DNA of 64,000 nucleotides. Source: Hanleya hanleyi. Lineage: Eukaryota > Mollusca > Polyplacophora > Lepidopleurida > Hanleyidae. The translations under genes were made by a program, and so were the position numbers. The notes beneath the pieces were generated by a model. That model was given only the letters and a program-made list of their open reading frames with translations, did not search any database and had not been told where the DNA came from. Every line of letters begins with the position of its first letter. Positions within the stretch are counted from its first letter, which is position 1. Below are positions 53,309-64,000 of this stretch, piece after piece. The stretch spans positions 97,170 to 161,169 of the forward strand of contig JAVTVY010037227.1 in NCBI GenBank assembly GCA_036873755.1, written 5' to 3'.

Positions 53309-53795
53309 AGTCTACTGTATGGGCATACAGGGGAGATAACCAGTCTACTGTATGGGCATACAGGGGAGATAACCAGTCTACTGTATGGGCATACAGCCTG
53401 GGATATCCAGTCCACTGTATGGGCATACAGCCTGGGATATCCAGTCTACTATATGGGCATACAGCCTGGGATATCCAGTCTACTGTATGGGTATACAGCC
53501 TGGGATATCCAGTCTACTATATGGGCATACAGCCTGGGATATTCAGTCTACTGTATGGGCATACAGCCTGGGATATCCAGTCTACTGTATAGGCATACAG
53601 CCTGGGATATCCAGTCTACTGTATGGGCATACAGCCTGGGATATCCAGTCTACTGTATGGGCATACAGCCTGGGATATCCAGTCTACTGTATGGGCATAC
53701 AGCCTGGGATATCCAGTCTACTATATGGGCTTACAGCCTGGGATATCCAGTCTACTGTATGGGCATACAGCCTGGGATATCCAGTCTATCTTTAT
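53309..53795 (+). repeat. 34-bp minisatellite, about 14 units
   Basis: The unit is CCAGTCTACTGTATGGGCAT + ACAGCCTGGGATAT; the first two or three units have ACAGGGGAGATAA instead. Long ORFs (149 and 186 codons) arise from the repeat and are not considered genes. Confidence 0.95.
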
Positions 53796-53829
53796 ACTAT
53801 AATTAAGGAGTATTATTCTGATTACAGAT

Positions 53830-56800
53830 TATGAGGCAAGCCTGAGTACAGATGGGGCATATTTACATACTGGTACAGTGATCGGAAGAGGGACAATGGA
53901 GACCAGCATTACATGTGCTCAAGACAACCCAGAACACTATGGAATTCTTTTGTGTTGTTCTCCTCAACTTAGAATACTTAAATCATATTATGGCATGTAT
54001 ATATGACCAAAATGCACAACTCTGCAGAATTAACCCTTGGCACAATACTAGCATATACATGTATGTCACCTGTGGTTGTTGACAGGGTATGTATTTATAT
54101 GCAGGTAAACTGGTGATATGACAGAACTTATGTTAGGGTGATTGTGAGAACTGGTGCACCTGACTTGCAGAGGATGAGAGGATCAACATTTGAAGTAAAT
54201 TTAGAGTGAAACCTGTGTAAACTGACCATGTATGGGACCAGATCATATAGTCGGGTTCGGGTTTATCAAGGTTCAAAACACTTTAAACTTAATTACTGGG
54301 ACCATATATAATGTCAGTATATAGAGGTTGATCAGTTTACCCAGGTATGGGTATTGACCGGTTCCACTGTATGATCAGGTTGCATTTAGGAACTGTATCA
54401 GCAATATATACATGTACAGTATTTTGCTATCTAGTAGCTTTGGAAAGTGCTTTAAAGTCCGGTCGAATTCAAATATGAAATCCGCCTCGATTATCAGCCC
54501 TTCTTTGATGCAAAATTGTGATGTCACTTTAGATTGCCTGACCTGATGTCAATGCTTGTATCATACAGTCATTGGGTAGTTGGTCTGAAATGACGTCATG
54601 ATGAACAGATGAAGTAAAGACTCGCAATGAAAGTTTACAAATTGTTCAAAAGCTTAGAACAGACATAACACTTCGAGTAAAACCAAATGTAGTGGATAGA
54701 AAGATAGTACTATCATTATTCAATATATAGAAAATATAAGAAGAGCCCAAAAACCTTTGCATTTCACGGTAATTAATGAAATCTGGATGATAACACAGCA
54801 CAAGTCTCTAACCGCCATACTCATGAGGCCCACTACATAATTTGACTATCGTCCATTTTGAAAAAGCGATGGGAGAGGGTGCATTTTATTTTCTTATTCA
54901 TGAACTCAGATTGAATTAGTGGTAATACAGCATTCACTCTCTCGGATGGTACTTTCTATTCTCATCAAAAACATTCAGGACTCCCAATTGGAAATCTATG
55001 AAGGGGCCTGACCTGATTTGCTCTTGGACAGTCAAGAACTTGAATTTCCTATAAATCGACAGTCACATGAACTCATAATGGTCCAATATGGAGCTCATTT
55101 CCTTCGGGGGATCCGTGAGATCTCTGAGAAGTTGTGACTGGGTCATACACTCGTACTCTCAGAACTTTCTTTTTCGATCACTGATGACACTGCCAAGCAA
55201 ACTCGAGAAATAAAATATACCTCAAAATATTGACATTCATTGCTGGGATCTGATATTTTGACAATAAAGAAATTATTGGACACACATTTTCATTCACATA
55301 TGTGTAAATATACATCTATGCACATGGGGATAATAAACAGTACGTTTTTTTTAGTAGGCCATGGAGGTGCAAACTGAAATGCTGTCTTACACTGTCCAAT
55401 GATCTATTTACAAATATAGAAGCTGACAAAGTGTATGAACTGCATTTCGTGTCTATTTGTTTTTGATTGGTTGGTTTTAGTGCTTTCTTAATTTCAGTTT
55501 TGCCCAAGATTTTTTTCATTAAATATTAACTGAAGAATTACGTCACCTATTATCGCCCCTGTATCCTGGCATGTTTTTCTCGCCAGAACTGATTTGTTTA
55601 TGTTGTATTTTTTTTTTCTCAGTATTTCTGCTTTTATTTTACTGGGCCAAATTTGATTGTAAAACCATGAAGGTTGAATTTTATTTTGGAATGTATTTAG
55701 TTACATGTTTATCCGACCTGGGATGGGTGGTTGGGTAGTGAAACATATTTTTGGACAGTTTACATAACATAATTCATCAGACATATATGTACATCAGTTG
55801 AGGCCTAAAAAAATGTCTATATCCTAAATTCAACACAGTGTTTGAACTTTGAGGCACATTTAGTTGAACCCTTAGCTGAAATCCATGTACATTTTTTAAT
55901 AGCTGGTAACTATAATTTTTTAGACAAAATGTTGAGGTCCATCCGTGGAATGTGTTGGATCCCATGTGGGATCGCAAATATTAAATGTGGACAATGTGCA
56001 AGCACAAATTGGAGCCCCATGAGTAGTAGTTAGAACTGAAATCTCCGCGGGTGTGGGGTGGGGGAGATGAGGCGGGGTTGACCTTTGATCATGAATCTGG
56101 GATGTTGAGTTGAACCTGGGATTGGGATCACTGGGTGCATGGGTCATTCAGACTGAAGAAAATGATGGAACGGTGACATCATCACTAGTAGAGAAACACA
56201 GTGTCGCTAGGGTACATACTAGGGAACTAGGGACATGCCTACAGGTTATCTTGCTATTATGTTAGCTTGCTATCCTCCGTTTCATTTCCTTGCCTGTACA
56301 GCATTTTCGGATTTCAACAAAATTGTACTGGTTTGAAGAGATGATGACTACAGATAATTTTTGAAAATTTCAGCCTCGTTGGATAAATTTTTCCTAATAA
56401 AACGGAATTCGAAGAAAGTTTATGATACAAATTCTGTCATGGATTATAGATTTCAAGACTTGAAAATTAAAAGAAAAATTCCTAAACTATCTTTTATTAA
56501 TCACACCAATTCTCCTCTAGAGAGCTATCATGTATTGTTGTTGATTTGAATCCTTATCCTGAAACAAGAGACTCTGAAACAAATGCCACTCTCTACCAAG
56601 TGCGGCAATACAAATGCATGTATTTACCATTACTCAAAGACACTGTCGATGTAGACCACGTTTACTCACACAAAACTTTTCGAAACTGTCAGAAATTTAG
56701 TCTGTGGACTGAGTAATGTGTGAATAATATAGACAAGGTTAATTCAGATGAAAGGTTTTTATAGTTTTTCCACAAAATCGATCTAGTTCGGCCATAATAG

Positions 56801-57870
56801 GAATGTTGCTCATTCTTGGAACCTCTAAAAAGTGGGTTTTTCATCTGGGACGCAGGCGCGACCCAAATCAGCTTTGGATATGAAAAGCACACCAAAGCTG
56901 TTTCCTGATATGAGTAGCAGATTTCACTCCAAGAGTTTCAATTCAAAATATTATCTATTTGTTTGAAAAAGCTAAAAAAAAAAAATCTCGAAAAAACGGC
57001 TATAATATCAAGCTGACCCGTACCGATATACATCCATACACTGGGTCATAGCAGCGGGTATGTGGAGGTAATGAGCTCATGCTGTAGAGTATGGCTGGGG
57101 AGGTCTCCGGGTCATGGTGTGATGTTGGCTGGTGACGTCAAGGTGTGCCTGTGCACTAGGGAAGTATTAGAGAAAGCACAGATGCGCACTAGGGATATGC
57201 CTACATATATGCCCCTAAACAGTTTATCAAATAAAAAGAAATATTGGTCAACATTTTTGGGGGCACGGGTGTAGAAAATATGGGCGAGGAACAATGACTG
57301 TTTTAGTAGGTCTTATACTAGCTCACTAGTAGATGTTATGTGAACAAATACTACTTGTAAGATGTACACGAGACTATTAAACTTAATGGTTCGTTTATTA
57401 TGACCTACTCACCAGGAAAGGGGGAGAGGCGGGAAGATTTTACTTTATTGTTTATTTCTATTTTTAGTTGGAAACAATGTATTCTATACGAAACATGTAT
57501 TGAAACAAACTTAAAAGTGAAATGTTAATTTTAGAGAATAATTTATCGCATGGACTAGCAAAGTTACATACGAAAATAGTGATCAGAGTATACCTCATAT
57601 ATCAACGGCGTATAAAAATGTATTGATTGTTCTTCAAGTTTTGAAGCATGAACAATCTTAGCATAGCAGCATAATTAGCTCTAATCTCTGGTGAAGCATG
57701 TGAAATGGGGCAGTCCATGCTTGTCGGCACATTTTGCTAAAATGACTTGTACCGATATCTTATACAATGCATAATGAAAATAATAAATAAACAAATATTC
57801 GGAACGGAGGCAGAATTAGAAGTGGGTGGTGATGATAAATGAACTTTCAATTTTAATGAGAGTAAAACTG
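53830..57870. other. no recognisable gene
   Basis: AT-rich sequence with small ORFs (up to 76 codons) lacking family signals. If POLR3C has a further 3' exon it should lie downstream of 51,622, but I could not identify it. Confidence 0.45.
55366..55515 (+). repeat. ~140-bp dispersed direct repeat, copy 1
   Basis: Shares ATAGAAGCTGACAAAGTGTA, TGAACTGCATTTCGTGTC and TTTGTTTTTGATTGGT with 57,880-58,018, about 90% alike. Confidence 0.85.
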
Positions 57871-57879
57871 GATTGCGGT

Positions 57880-58018
57880 CTTGTACTGTCCAATGATCTT
57901 TACAACTATAGAAGCTGACAAAGTGTATGAACTGCATTTTGTGTCAATTTGTTTTTGATTGGTGGATTTTAGCATTCTACTAATTCAAGTTTTGAACAAG
58001 ATTATTTCATTGAAAGTA
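57880..58018 (+). repeat. ~140-bp dispersed direct repeat, copy 2
   Basis: Partner of 55,366-55,515, in the same orientation. No coding role is supported. Confidence 0.85.
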
Positions 58019-58644
58019 GTAGTAAAAGGGCATCTTGTAACCTTTGACGTTTTTGAAGTCACTTCCGGTTCCGGTCACATGGCCAGAAGTGACATTTGAC
58101 CCCTGTACATGTGCATGATACCAGATAAGATGGTGCGCAGTGGACAAACGTCGCTTTGGGCACATGATCGTAACCGGAAGTGATGTCACAAAGGTCAAAG
58201 GCCATGGAGGTAGGTTAAGAGACCTCAAGATGCCCTTTTGGAACCTGGCATTTTCGTGGTTCATTTGCCTACGTCCCCTTTTGGAACCAGAAGGATGTGA
58301 CATCACAGAAGCCATATGCGAATTTGGAAAAGGTCACAGGCATCTACATGCTCTTACAGAACCTGGGGCATTTCCATGAATCAGCTAACTACGGTATACA
58401 AATTCAAATGCCCTTTGGGATACCAGGTCTCTCATTGCACACATGAAAGATGGTCCCCGATGGTATCATCAGCTGTATGTCAAGTTTACTGGCAAGCGAG
58501 GAATCCCCTTTTCCACATGTCTTATTTTCACTATAGGAAATGCTTGGCCCAGGCTTCCGCCCTAGAGCAGTGTTGGGTGAGGAATAGGACTGTGCATGTG
58601 CAGCTAGAAGTGGAATCCTGTACCGAGAACCAGACGGCCTAGAG

Positions 58645-59020
58645 ACATGGGGATTTTACCTGTATATGGCAAGATTCCGCTGGTAGACGATTCGTCCCCG
58701 AGGCCCGCCCCCTTTTGGTCTTTGATATATGTTGGCATTTGTGGGAAGTTGATGCTGGGTCGACATCGGGCCTTACAGACTAGTCTTTGTGTTAAAAGGC
58801 CGTCATTTTCATCTGACGACGATACAGCTCACCAATCACGAGTGTACGAGTTGTCACAGCGAAACAGCTCACCAATTACCAATAAACGAGTTGTCAGAGC
58901 ATTTCCATCATAGCTCTCTAGATTTGTATCTGATACCGCTTATGTCGGTGCTAGGGGCCGTGTGGTCATATCATCCAAGTTGCCACATGAACAGGTACAA
59001 TAAAAGCGTATCTGAGATCG
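58645..59020 (-). repeat. 508-bp dispersed repeat, truncated inverted copy
   Basis: Inverse of the units at 34,391-36,381, from the 'ACCTGTATATGG' end to CAATAAAAGCGTA. It abuts the capsid-gene remnant at about 59,020. Confidence 0.85.
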
Positions 59021-59740
59021 AAACAAAACGTGTGTCCGTTAGCGTAGTTCCTCTGACTGATCATATTCCCTTCACCCTGGTTGATTTGACCTGTCGCAGT
59101 AGAAGTCTGATAGGCCCGAATGAATCTCGTCCAAAGATCAGTTTTAGGAAAAATTGATGATAAAATGTTTAAATTTAAGTCAAACGGGTTCCTCCGGTAG
59201 GCTCCGTTGAAACTGGTATTCTCCAGACAGGGCAAAATCAGTCGCTTGGGCAGTTCCTCCAACAACAATTTTCCTTTGTTTGCGCTCATATTTCCGACAG
59301 GCACAGAGAAGACTTTGGTTTGCACACGTCGGACAGGGTACTGGACTGGATTTCTCCAAGGCTTTGAGGTGCACCAATTGAACGGCTGGATTCGGTTTCA
59401 TTTTTCGGATTTTGATGGAGACCTTGTTCAAGAGGTAACGGTCTTGCGTGTTGCATGATTGGGTTGGGTTGGGTCTTTCATCGACTGGATTCCCTACTAC
59501 ATGTTGTGGTTTGGTGATCTAAACGCTCCCTGCTTCTTTGGCTCGGCGTTTCAGTGCTTCTCTGATGGAGACAGCACTGAACGCATCTCCGAGGGCTTGC
59601 ACTTTCCCAGTTTCAAATGCCAGATGTCGGGTGTCGCTCAATTTTATCAATGGCGAGGGTAGTAATGTCAGTCTGTCTGACGGATAGATAGAGCACGTGG
59701 TTAAAGCTCTGCGCTACCTGATCTCCGTAGTCTGTTGTCG
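59020..59740 (-). pseudogene. Polinton remnant: capsid, pVI-like and penton-like fragments
   Basis: Minus strand. 59,740-59,620 contains DYGDQVAQSFNHVLYLSVRQ, the C-terminal part of the penton-like protein. About 59,610-59,520 contains a pVI-like REALKRRAKEAG. 59,460-59,040 contains capsid segments VSIKIRKMKPNPAVQLVHLK and NMSANKGKLLLEELPKRLI, then FIRAYQ and GEGNMISQRNYANG. The order matches Polinton 1 (penton-like, pVI-like, capsid), but internal stretches are deleted and frames broken. Confidence 0.85.
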
Positions 59741-59742
59741 AC

Positions 59743-60000
59743 ATGAGTGTATTTGCTAAACACGACGACGGCAACCGGTATATCTTGACCTGCATCGATA
59801 CTCCATCGAAATATGCCTGGGTCGTGCCCATCCATACCACAAGGAGAGAATCTCATCAACTAGATCAAACAGATTTTCAAGACCGGGCGCAAATTGTTAA
59901 CTTACAAACCGATGAAGAGATAGAATTCCTCAACTGACCTTTGAAACAGTTTCTGAAAACGCGCAAGGTGTTTATACATATACACCTGTGCAAAAGATAA
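59743..60000 (+). pseudogene. Polinton integrase fragment (rve core)
   Basis: NRYILTCIDTPSKYAWVVPI is the conserved region around the first catalytic Asp of retroviral-type integrases; LQTDEEIEFLN covers the second Asp. Another frame then holds QFLKTRKVF, matching the integrase at 16,050. It lies head to head with the capsid remnant, so the two were brought together by rearrangement. It shows the part missing from Polinton 1's own integrase. Confidence 0.8.
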
Positions 60001-60014
60001 TCAACGCCCTATTT

Positions 60015-60200
60015 TGCAATGGCCATTAAAAGCCCTGATCTGAATCCCCTTGAGCAACATATTGGGTCTCAGAGTGTTAGCTGGGAACCCCGCAATACAG
60101 ACAAGACCTAATCACTCCATGTGCAATGGGACCGTATTCCAATGATACAGATCAGACGGTTGATTACCAGTAGCAGGAGAACGTCGTCCGCGTAAGAGGA
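60015..60200 (+). pseudogene. Tc1/mariner transposase C-terminal fragment
   Basis: AIKSPDLNPLEQHIG matches the signature 'KSPDLNPIEHxW' around the last catalytic acid of Tc1-type transposases. Further on, VQWDRIPMIQIRRLITS matches the C-terminal helix region. Frames are broken and nothing upstream belongs to it. Confidence 0.8.
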
Positions 60201-60222
60201 GGGACCAGATACAATCTCAGTA

Positions 60223-60260
60223 AACTCAGATATAATATCACGGAATATTATATCTGAGTT
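60223..60260. repeat. perfect 16-bp hairpin
   Basis: AACTCAGATATAATAT and ATATTATATCTGAGTT flank a 6-nt loop. It lies just after the Tc1 fragment and may be part of a MITE. Confidence 0.7.
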
Positions 60261-60269
60261 CAGCCCTAT

Positions 60270-61290
60270 ATAAATCCCATGCGAATTTGAAACTACCTTT
60301 GTTAGCCAATCATGTGCTAGCTTGTTGAAATCACGCCCACAGTAATTGCACTCGGTACCACGTGGATTAATATATAAACAGTATCGGGGAAACAGGATCC
60401 AAATATGGCATAATTTCCAGACATTGCGCGTGGTAAACCGTGAAGATCAAACAGTTTACTTCCGCCGAAAAGTCTGGCTTTGTTAGGGGGTAAAAAATAT
60501 CAAAAGATTGTGCCGCGCGAAGATGTTAATCTCCGTAAAGTAAACGTCAATCATTGTCAGAGAGAAAAGTCAGAAATTGTCGTGATTGGCGCATTATGGA
60601 ATCTCGCAGAATATCGGCGAACATTTCGCACGAAGTTTTCATAGCGTTAGGTCTAGATGGTATTCCCCTGATTTACCATCTTGGTTTACCTAGATTGGGA
60701 CCAGATACTGAAAGGGTACTGTAGCATGAAAATGCACAGGACGATTGTTACTTTGTGATCACCTACATCATTTTTCCCACGATGGATTTGCTGGAACTGA
60801 TATACTTAATTCGTCAATGAATTTCCCCATTTTCAGTCATTGTCTTGTCATGCTTATAAAGTTCTGATTGATGACAACCGTTGTTGCTGCATTGTGTTTT
60901 ATAAGGATAGCAGCGTAAGTTGGTTTAGTAGAGTGAGTGAGTGAATAGAATTTAACGTCGCTTTCAACAATATTTCAGCTATATCACGTCGAACCAACTA
61001 AGCAACTAATGCTACTTCAAAGAAGAAATCTTTGAAGCAGCATGGAACCAGACACCCTCCATCCACCCTATAAAACACCGAGGACAGTACATAAGACACA
61101 GACAGGACGCTTACATGGTGCAATAAAGAAAAGTGATATCACAGTGCTAGACATCACATTATCAAGTTCCTGTTGCTTCTCGGTAAAATGCATTATGTCC
61201 AGCTACACATTTTCTAATCGCGTTTTTCACAACTTTACATGCTTACGCAATCCAACTGTTGATAAAATAGGGTGGTGCTTAACTTTTGCG
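60270..61290. other. no recognisable gene
   Basis: No RNA gene, repeat or credible ORF could be identified in this stretch. Confidence 0.45.
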
Positions 61291-61339
61291 TTAGTGCAGG
61301 CACGGCGAAACCAATTTGTGATGGGAGGGGTCACTATCA

Positions 61340-61450
61340 CAACACAATAGGCGAGCGTCCAAGGGCCCCCTAGACTCCGGAAGCTTCAGGGGTTTTACAT
61401 GACCGTAGACGCGTTCTAGTGTATTTCCGAGTAATAAAACCAGAAATCTT
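61340..61450 (-). repeat. fragment of the 48.2-kb transposon family
   Basis: The inverse of AAGCTTCCGGAGTCTAGGGG and its flanks corresponds to the GGAGCTTCCGGGGCCTAGGC module of 48,254-49,658. Confidence 0.6.
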
Positions 61451-61534
61451 CGCTTGTGCAAACTCTGTTTGTTTTGCCTGTTTTGTTGTTTCTCACAACT
61501 TTTTTTTTTCAAATGTTCAGCGCCAAGTAAATTA

Positions 61535-61946
61535 CAACACATATAAGGGAAGTGGGAAGAGGTGGCGACATACTGACAGAGCCACATGACTTCACAGTAT
61601 AGTCTTCCGGTTAACCTATTCTAAAGCACATACCACGAATCTAACGATTTGTGATATGTGTTGTATCTCCGGTATGCTTTTATTGTACCTGTTCATGTGG
61701 CAACTTGGATGATATGACCACACGGCTCCTAGCATCGGCATAAGCGGTATTAGATACAAATCTAGAGAGCTATGATGGAAATGCTCTGACAACTCGTATA
61801 CTGGTGATTGGTGAGCTGTTTCGCTGTGACAACTCGTACACTGGGTATTGGTGAGCTGTATCGTCGTCAGATGAAAATGACGGCATTTAACACAAAAGAC
61901 TAGTCTGTAAAGCCCGATGTCCACCCAGCATCAACTTCCCACAATA
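61535..61946 (+). repeat. 508-bp dispersed repeat, truncated copy
   Basis: Runs from ACACATATAAGGGAAGTGGG to CATCAACTTCCCACAAT, where homology ends. Confidence 0.88.
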
Positions 61947-62049
61947 GACAGGTCCCAGCCAGGAAAAAACTAACATTTTTGGGGGTCAAAGTTTTCTCAG
62001 TGGTTCCGTCATCCTTAACTTATGCCCTTTCAATTTCGCTGAGGGGCCA

Positions 62050-62275
62050 CCCTGGATTTGGCCTCAAATCCAATATGGCGGCCAAAATCCAAAATGGCCG
62101 CCAATACCCATAGAAGCTCACAATTTCCTGCTCGAAAATCTATTTTTTAACCACAAACTAGTTTTTCTAGTCCTACGTAGGGTATGAATAATTAGTTAAT
62201 TTTGGAATGATTTGTAATTGGTCTGAAAATTCAATATGGCCGCCAACATCCAAAATGGCGGCCAATGTCCATTGA
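62050..62275. repeat. CAATATGGCGGCCA-type repeat
   Basis: AATATGGC(G/C)GCCAAnATCC followed by AAAATGG(C)CGGCCAAT occurs twice about 160 bp apart. Confidence 0.7.
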
Positions 62276-62289
62276 ATCACACATTTTCC

Positions 62290-63435
62290 TGCCCCAATAT
62301 GTAGAGATAGACCATCCTTGGTCCGAATGCGTCCTGTGGGGTATCATCTTGTAGCTCTCGGGGTGTAGACCCCGATTTGAGGGATATCCATGTCATCTGT
62401 GACGTCATCGGTGACGTCGTCAGTACGAGTAGTAGCGAAAGCGGGCATTTCGGAGGTGCAATGGATTGCGTTTGGAGTAGATGACGGCCTTTTTTCCCCA
62501 TCCTGTTACCTGTGAGTGTGAGTGTATGCGCGCGTGTGAGTGAGTGATTGAGTGGGATCCGACTTTACTAATGTATCGTCCGTTTTCATCATTTTGCGCA
62601 TGCGCAGTCTGGCTGTAGTATAGAAAGCAGGCATTTTGGGTATTCGTGGAGGTTTGTTGAGAGATTGAGGGACCATTCCTGGTCAAATGGACCATGTGGG
62701 GTATCCGCATGAAGCTCTCGTGGGTAAGACTGGTTTGTTTTCATTGAAAGTCGCGCCAATCTGCGCATGCGCAGTTGGGGTGTAGTAAGTAAAGTTATCA
62801 TTTTGGGAGGTGCGTGGGGGCCTGTTGAGTGATGAGGGACCATTCTTGGTCCGAATGTCTCGTGTGAGGTGTCAAAGTGAAGCTTTCCTGGTGTAGACCA
62901 TGACTTGAGGGGTGTCATCAGTAGGAGTAGTAGCCAAAGTGGGAATTTTGGGGGTGTGAAGTAAGGTGTTTGGGGTAGAGATGGACCATGTTTGGTCCGA
63001 ATGGCCCGATTCCTCGTGAAGCTTTCGTGGGGTAGAGTCAGACTGGCATGCTTTTTTATTGAAAGTCCCGCCAATCTGAACATGCGCAGTTGTGGGGTAG
63101 TAAGTAAAGTGGTCATTCTGAAGGTGCGTGGGAATGTGTTTGAGCGATTGAGGGACCATTCTTGGTCCGAATGCGTCGTGTGGTGTGTCGAAGCAAAGCT
63201 TTCATGGTGTGGAACACGACTTGAGGGATATGCGGGTCATCTGTGACGTCATTGCTGACGTCCTCAGTAGGAGTTGTAGCCAAATTGGATATTTTGGCGG
63301 TGTGAGGGAAGGTGTTCGGGGTAGAAATGGACCATCCGTGGTCCGAATGCGTCGTGTGAGGTGTCATCTTGTAGCAGCGCCCACCAACGACAAGCTCAAT
63401 GCTTCAACGCCCTGATGAATTAGCCCTGAAGCCCT
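62290..63435. repeat. Polinton TIR-like segment, apparently solitary
   Basis: Four to five diverged ~300-bp units share GACCATTCTTGGTCCGAATG, TGTGAGGTGTCATCTTGTAG and CTGCGCATGCGCAGT (62,596 and 62,763). The last unit matches 41,107-41,220 in Polinton 2. Positions 63,436-63,510 are the inverse of 14,180-14,255, the subterminal region of Polinton 1. ORFs inside are unlikely to be genes. Confidence 0.7.
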
Positions 63436-63572
63436 GTGCGCCTATACGTAGCTCTACGGTTGTAGTCTGTGATAAGTGCTATTCTGATTCATGGTTAGTC
63501 TAAAAGTAGAGCAACAACAACAACATCATCAAATATTACAGGTCAATCCTTTTATTATCCCCTCCATCACAG

Positions 63573-63605
63573 CACACCCACGCTAAAGGAACCACTATGG
63601 GTGTG
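63573..63605 (-). terminator. 3'-UTR-type hairpin of a lost Polinton gene
   Basis: CACACCCA pairs with TGGGTGTG. On the minus strand it is followed by ATAATAAAA (63,550-63,558). It is homologous to the elements at 17,633 and 41,435. The gene that preceded it is gone. Confidence 0.5.
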
Positions 63606-63691
63606 TTTACAATTCACTTATGCTATTTCCCGTGTATTCAGAAGTTCATTGTTTTGATCTCAGAATGATGAGGGACACGAGTTAATCCTAA

Positions 63692-63993
63692 TATGTACAG
63701 ACACCACCACACACCGCACCACACCCGCACCCTGGTGTACCCTATTCTCTAATGACTATAGTGTACAGGGTGCACCACAGGTACGTGCACATGCGTGCGA
63801 TGACATCACTTCCGAGCTCTGAGCTCCACAAGCTTTGAGCTCCAAGAGCTCCGATCCAAGAACTCTGCCACATGGGAGCTACCACCACCACCGGGCGTTG
63901 ACGCCTGACGCCTGTGGTGTGTGGTAGTGTGTGGTGGTGGTAGAACTGGTGTGTGGTGGTGGTAATAGTGATGTGTGGTGGTGTCTGTACATA
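63692..63993. mobile_element. ~300-bp palindromic-ended element rich in GGT/CCA
   Basis: TATGTACAGACACCACCACA and its exact inverse complement form the ends. The interior has CACCACCAC and GTGGTGGTG tracts and a CTGGTGTACCCTAT hairpin related to 43,289-43,319. Flanks do not show a clear duplication beyond TA. Confidence 0.65.
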
Positions 63994-64000
63994 TAGGGAT

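Noticed and set aside
53246..53834. Overlapping ORFs of 186 and 149 codons
   Set aside because: Three 34-bp units make 102 bp, so frames stay open. The peptides are pure repeat in two frames.

Overview
The window looks like a repeat-rich piece of an invertebrate nuclear genome, most probably a mollusc or another lophotrochozoan. This is inferred from low gene density, an animal-type RNA polymerase III subunit gene, many minisatellites, and Polinton/Maverick (adintovirus-like), Penelope-like, Ty3/Gypsy and Tc1/mariner elements. Only one ordinary cellular gene is recognised: POLR3C (RPC3) at 50,034-51,622. Almost everything else that codes belongs to mobile elements.

The centrepiece is a 12.8 kb Polinton at 11,618-24,433. 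Its two ends are AGTAGTATATATAACGG in inverted orientation, flanked by a perfect 6-bp target duplication, TTCGAG. It sits inside an older palindromic MITE (11,516-11,611 and 24,440-24,796). Its terminal inverted repeats of about 2.1-2.3 kb contain tandem ~150-bp units, each with a GCGCATGCGC palindrome. The interior carries, all on the + strand: a 17-codon mini-ORF, a tail-anchored small protein, two tandem paralogues of an unknown family, a deleted retroviral-type integrase with chromodomain, a Thr/Ser-rich membrane protein, a packaging ATPase, a pX-like basic/hydrophobic protein, a conserved Polinton protein, the minor capsid (penton-like) protein, a pVI-like protein, the major capsid protein and an adenain-like protease. 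The protein-primed DNA polymerase is absent. The integrase has lost most of its catalytic core, the ATPase has Pro in its P-loop, and several genes carry 1-nt shifts or stops. It therefore looks like a non-autonomous, decaying, capsid-coding element.

A second, smaller Polinton (39,682-44,524) has the same terminal sequence type and a perfect 6-bp duplication, AGTATT. It keeps only a zinc-finger-like gene and a CxxC protein on the - strand. A diverged copy of its empty target site lies at 9,030. Scrambled fragments of further Polintons lie at 38,050-38,490 and 59,020-60,000, and an isolated TIR-like segment at 62,290-63,605. TATA boxes 46-64 nt upstream of start codons, several of them overlapping the previous gene's stop codon, recur in both Polintons.

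The rest is layered repeats. A Penelope-like RT gene (34,134-37,205) is split by a five-unit 508-bp tandem array. A second Penelope-like pseudogene (44,531-45,290) is interrupted by a 151-bp palindromic MITE with a 10-bp target duplication. There is a 549-bp CpG-rich palindrome (27,859-28,407), a 1.9-kb foldback element (29,065-30,980), a 1.4-kb non-autonomous transposon (48,254-49,658), and minisatellites with 20-, 34-, 37-, 40- and 45-bp units. The regions 830-2,340, 6,100-8,650, 46,800-48,240 and 53,830-57,870 contain no gene that I can support.
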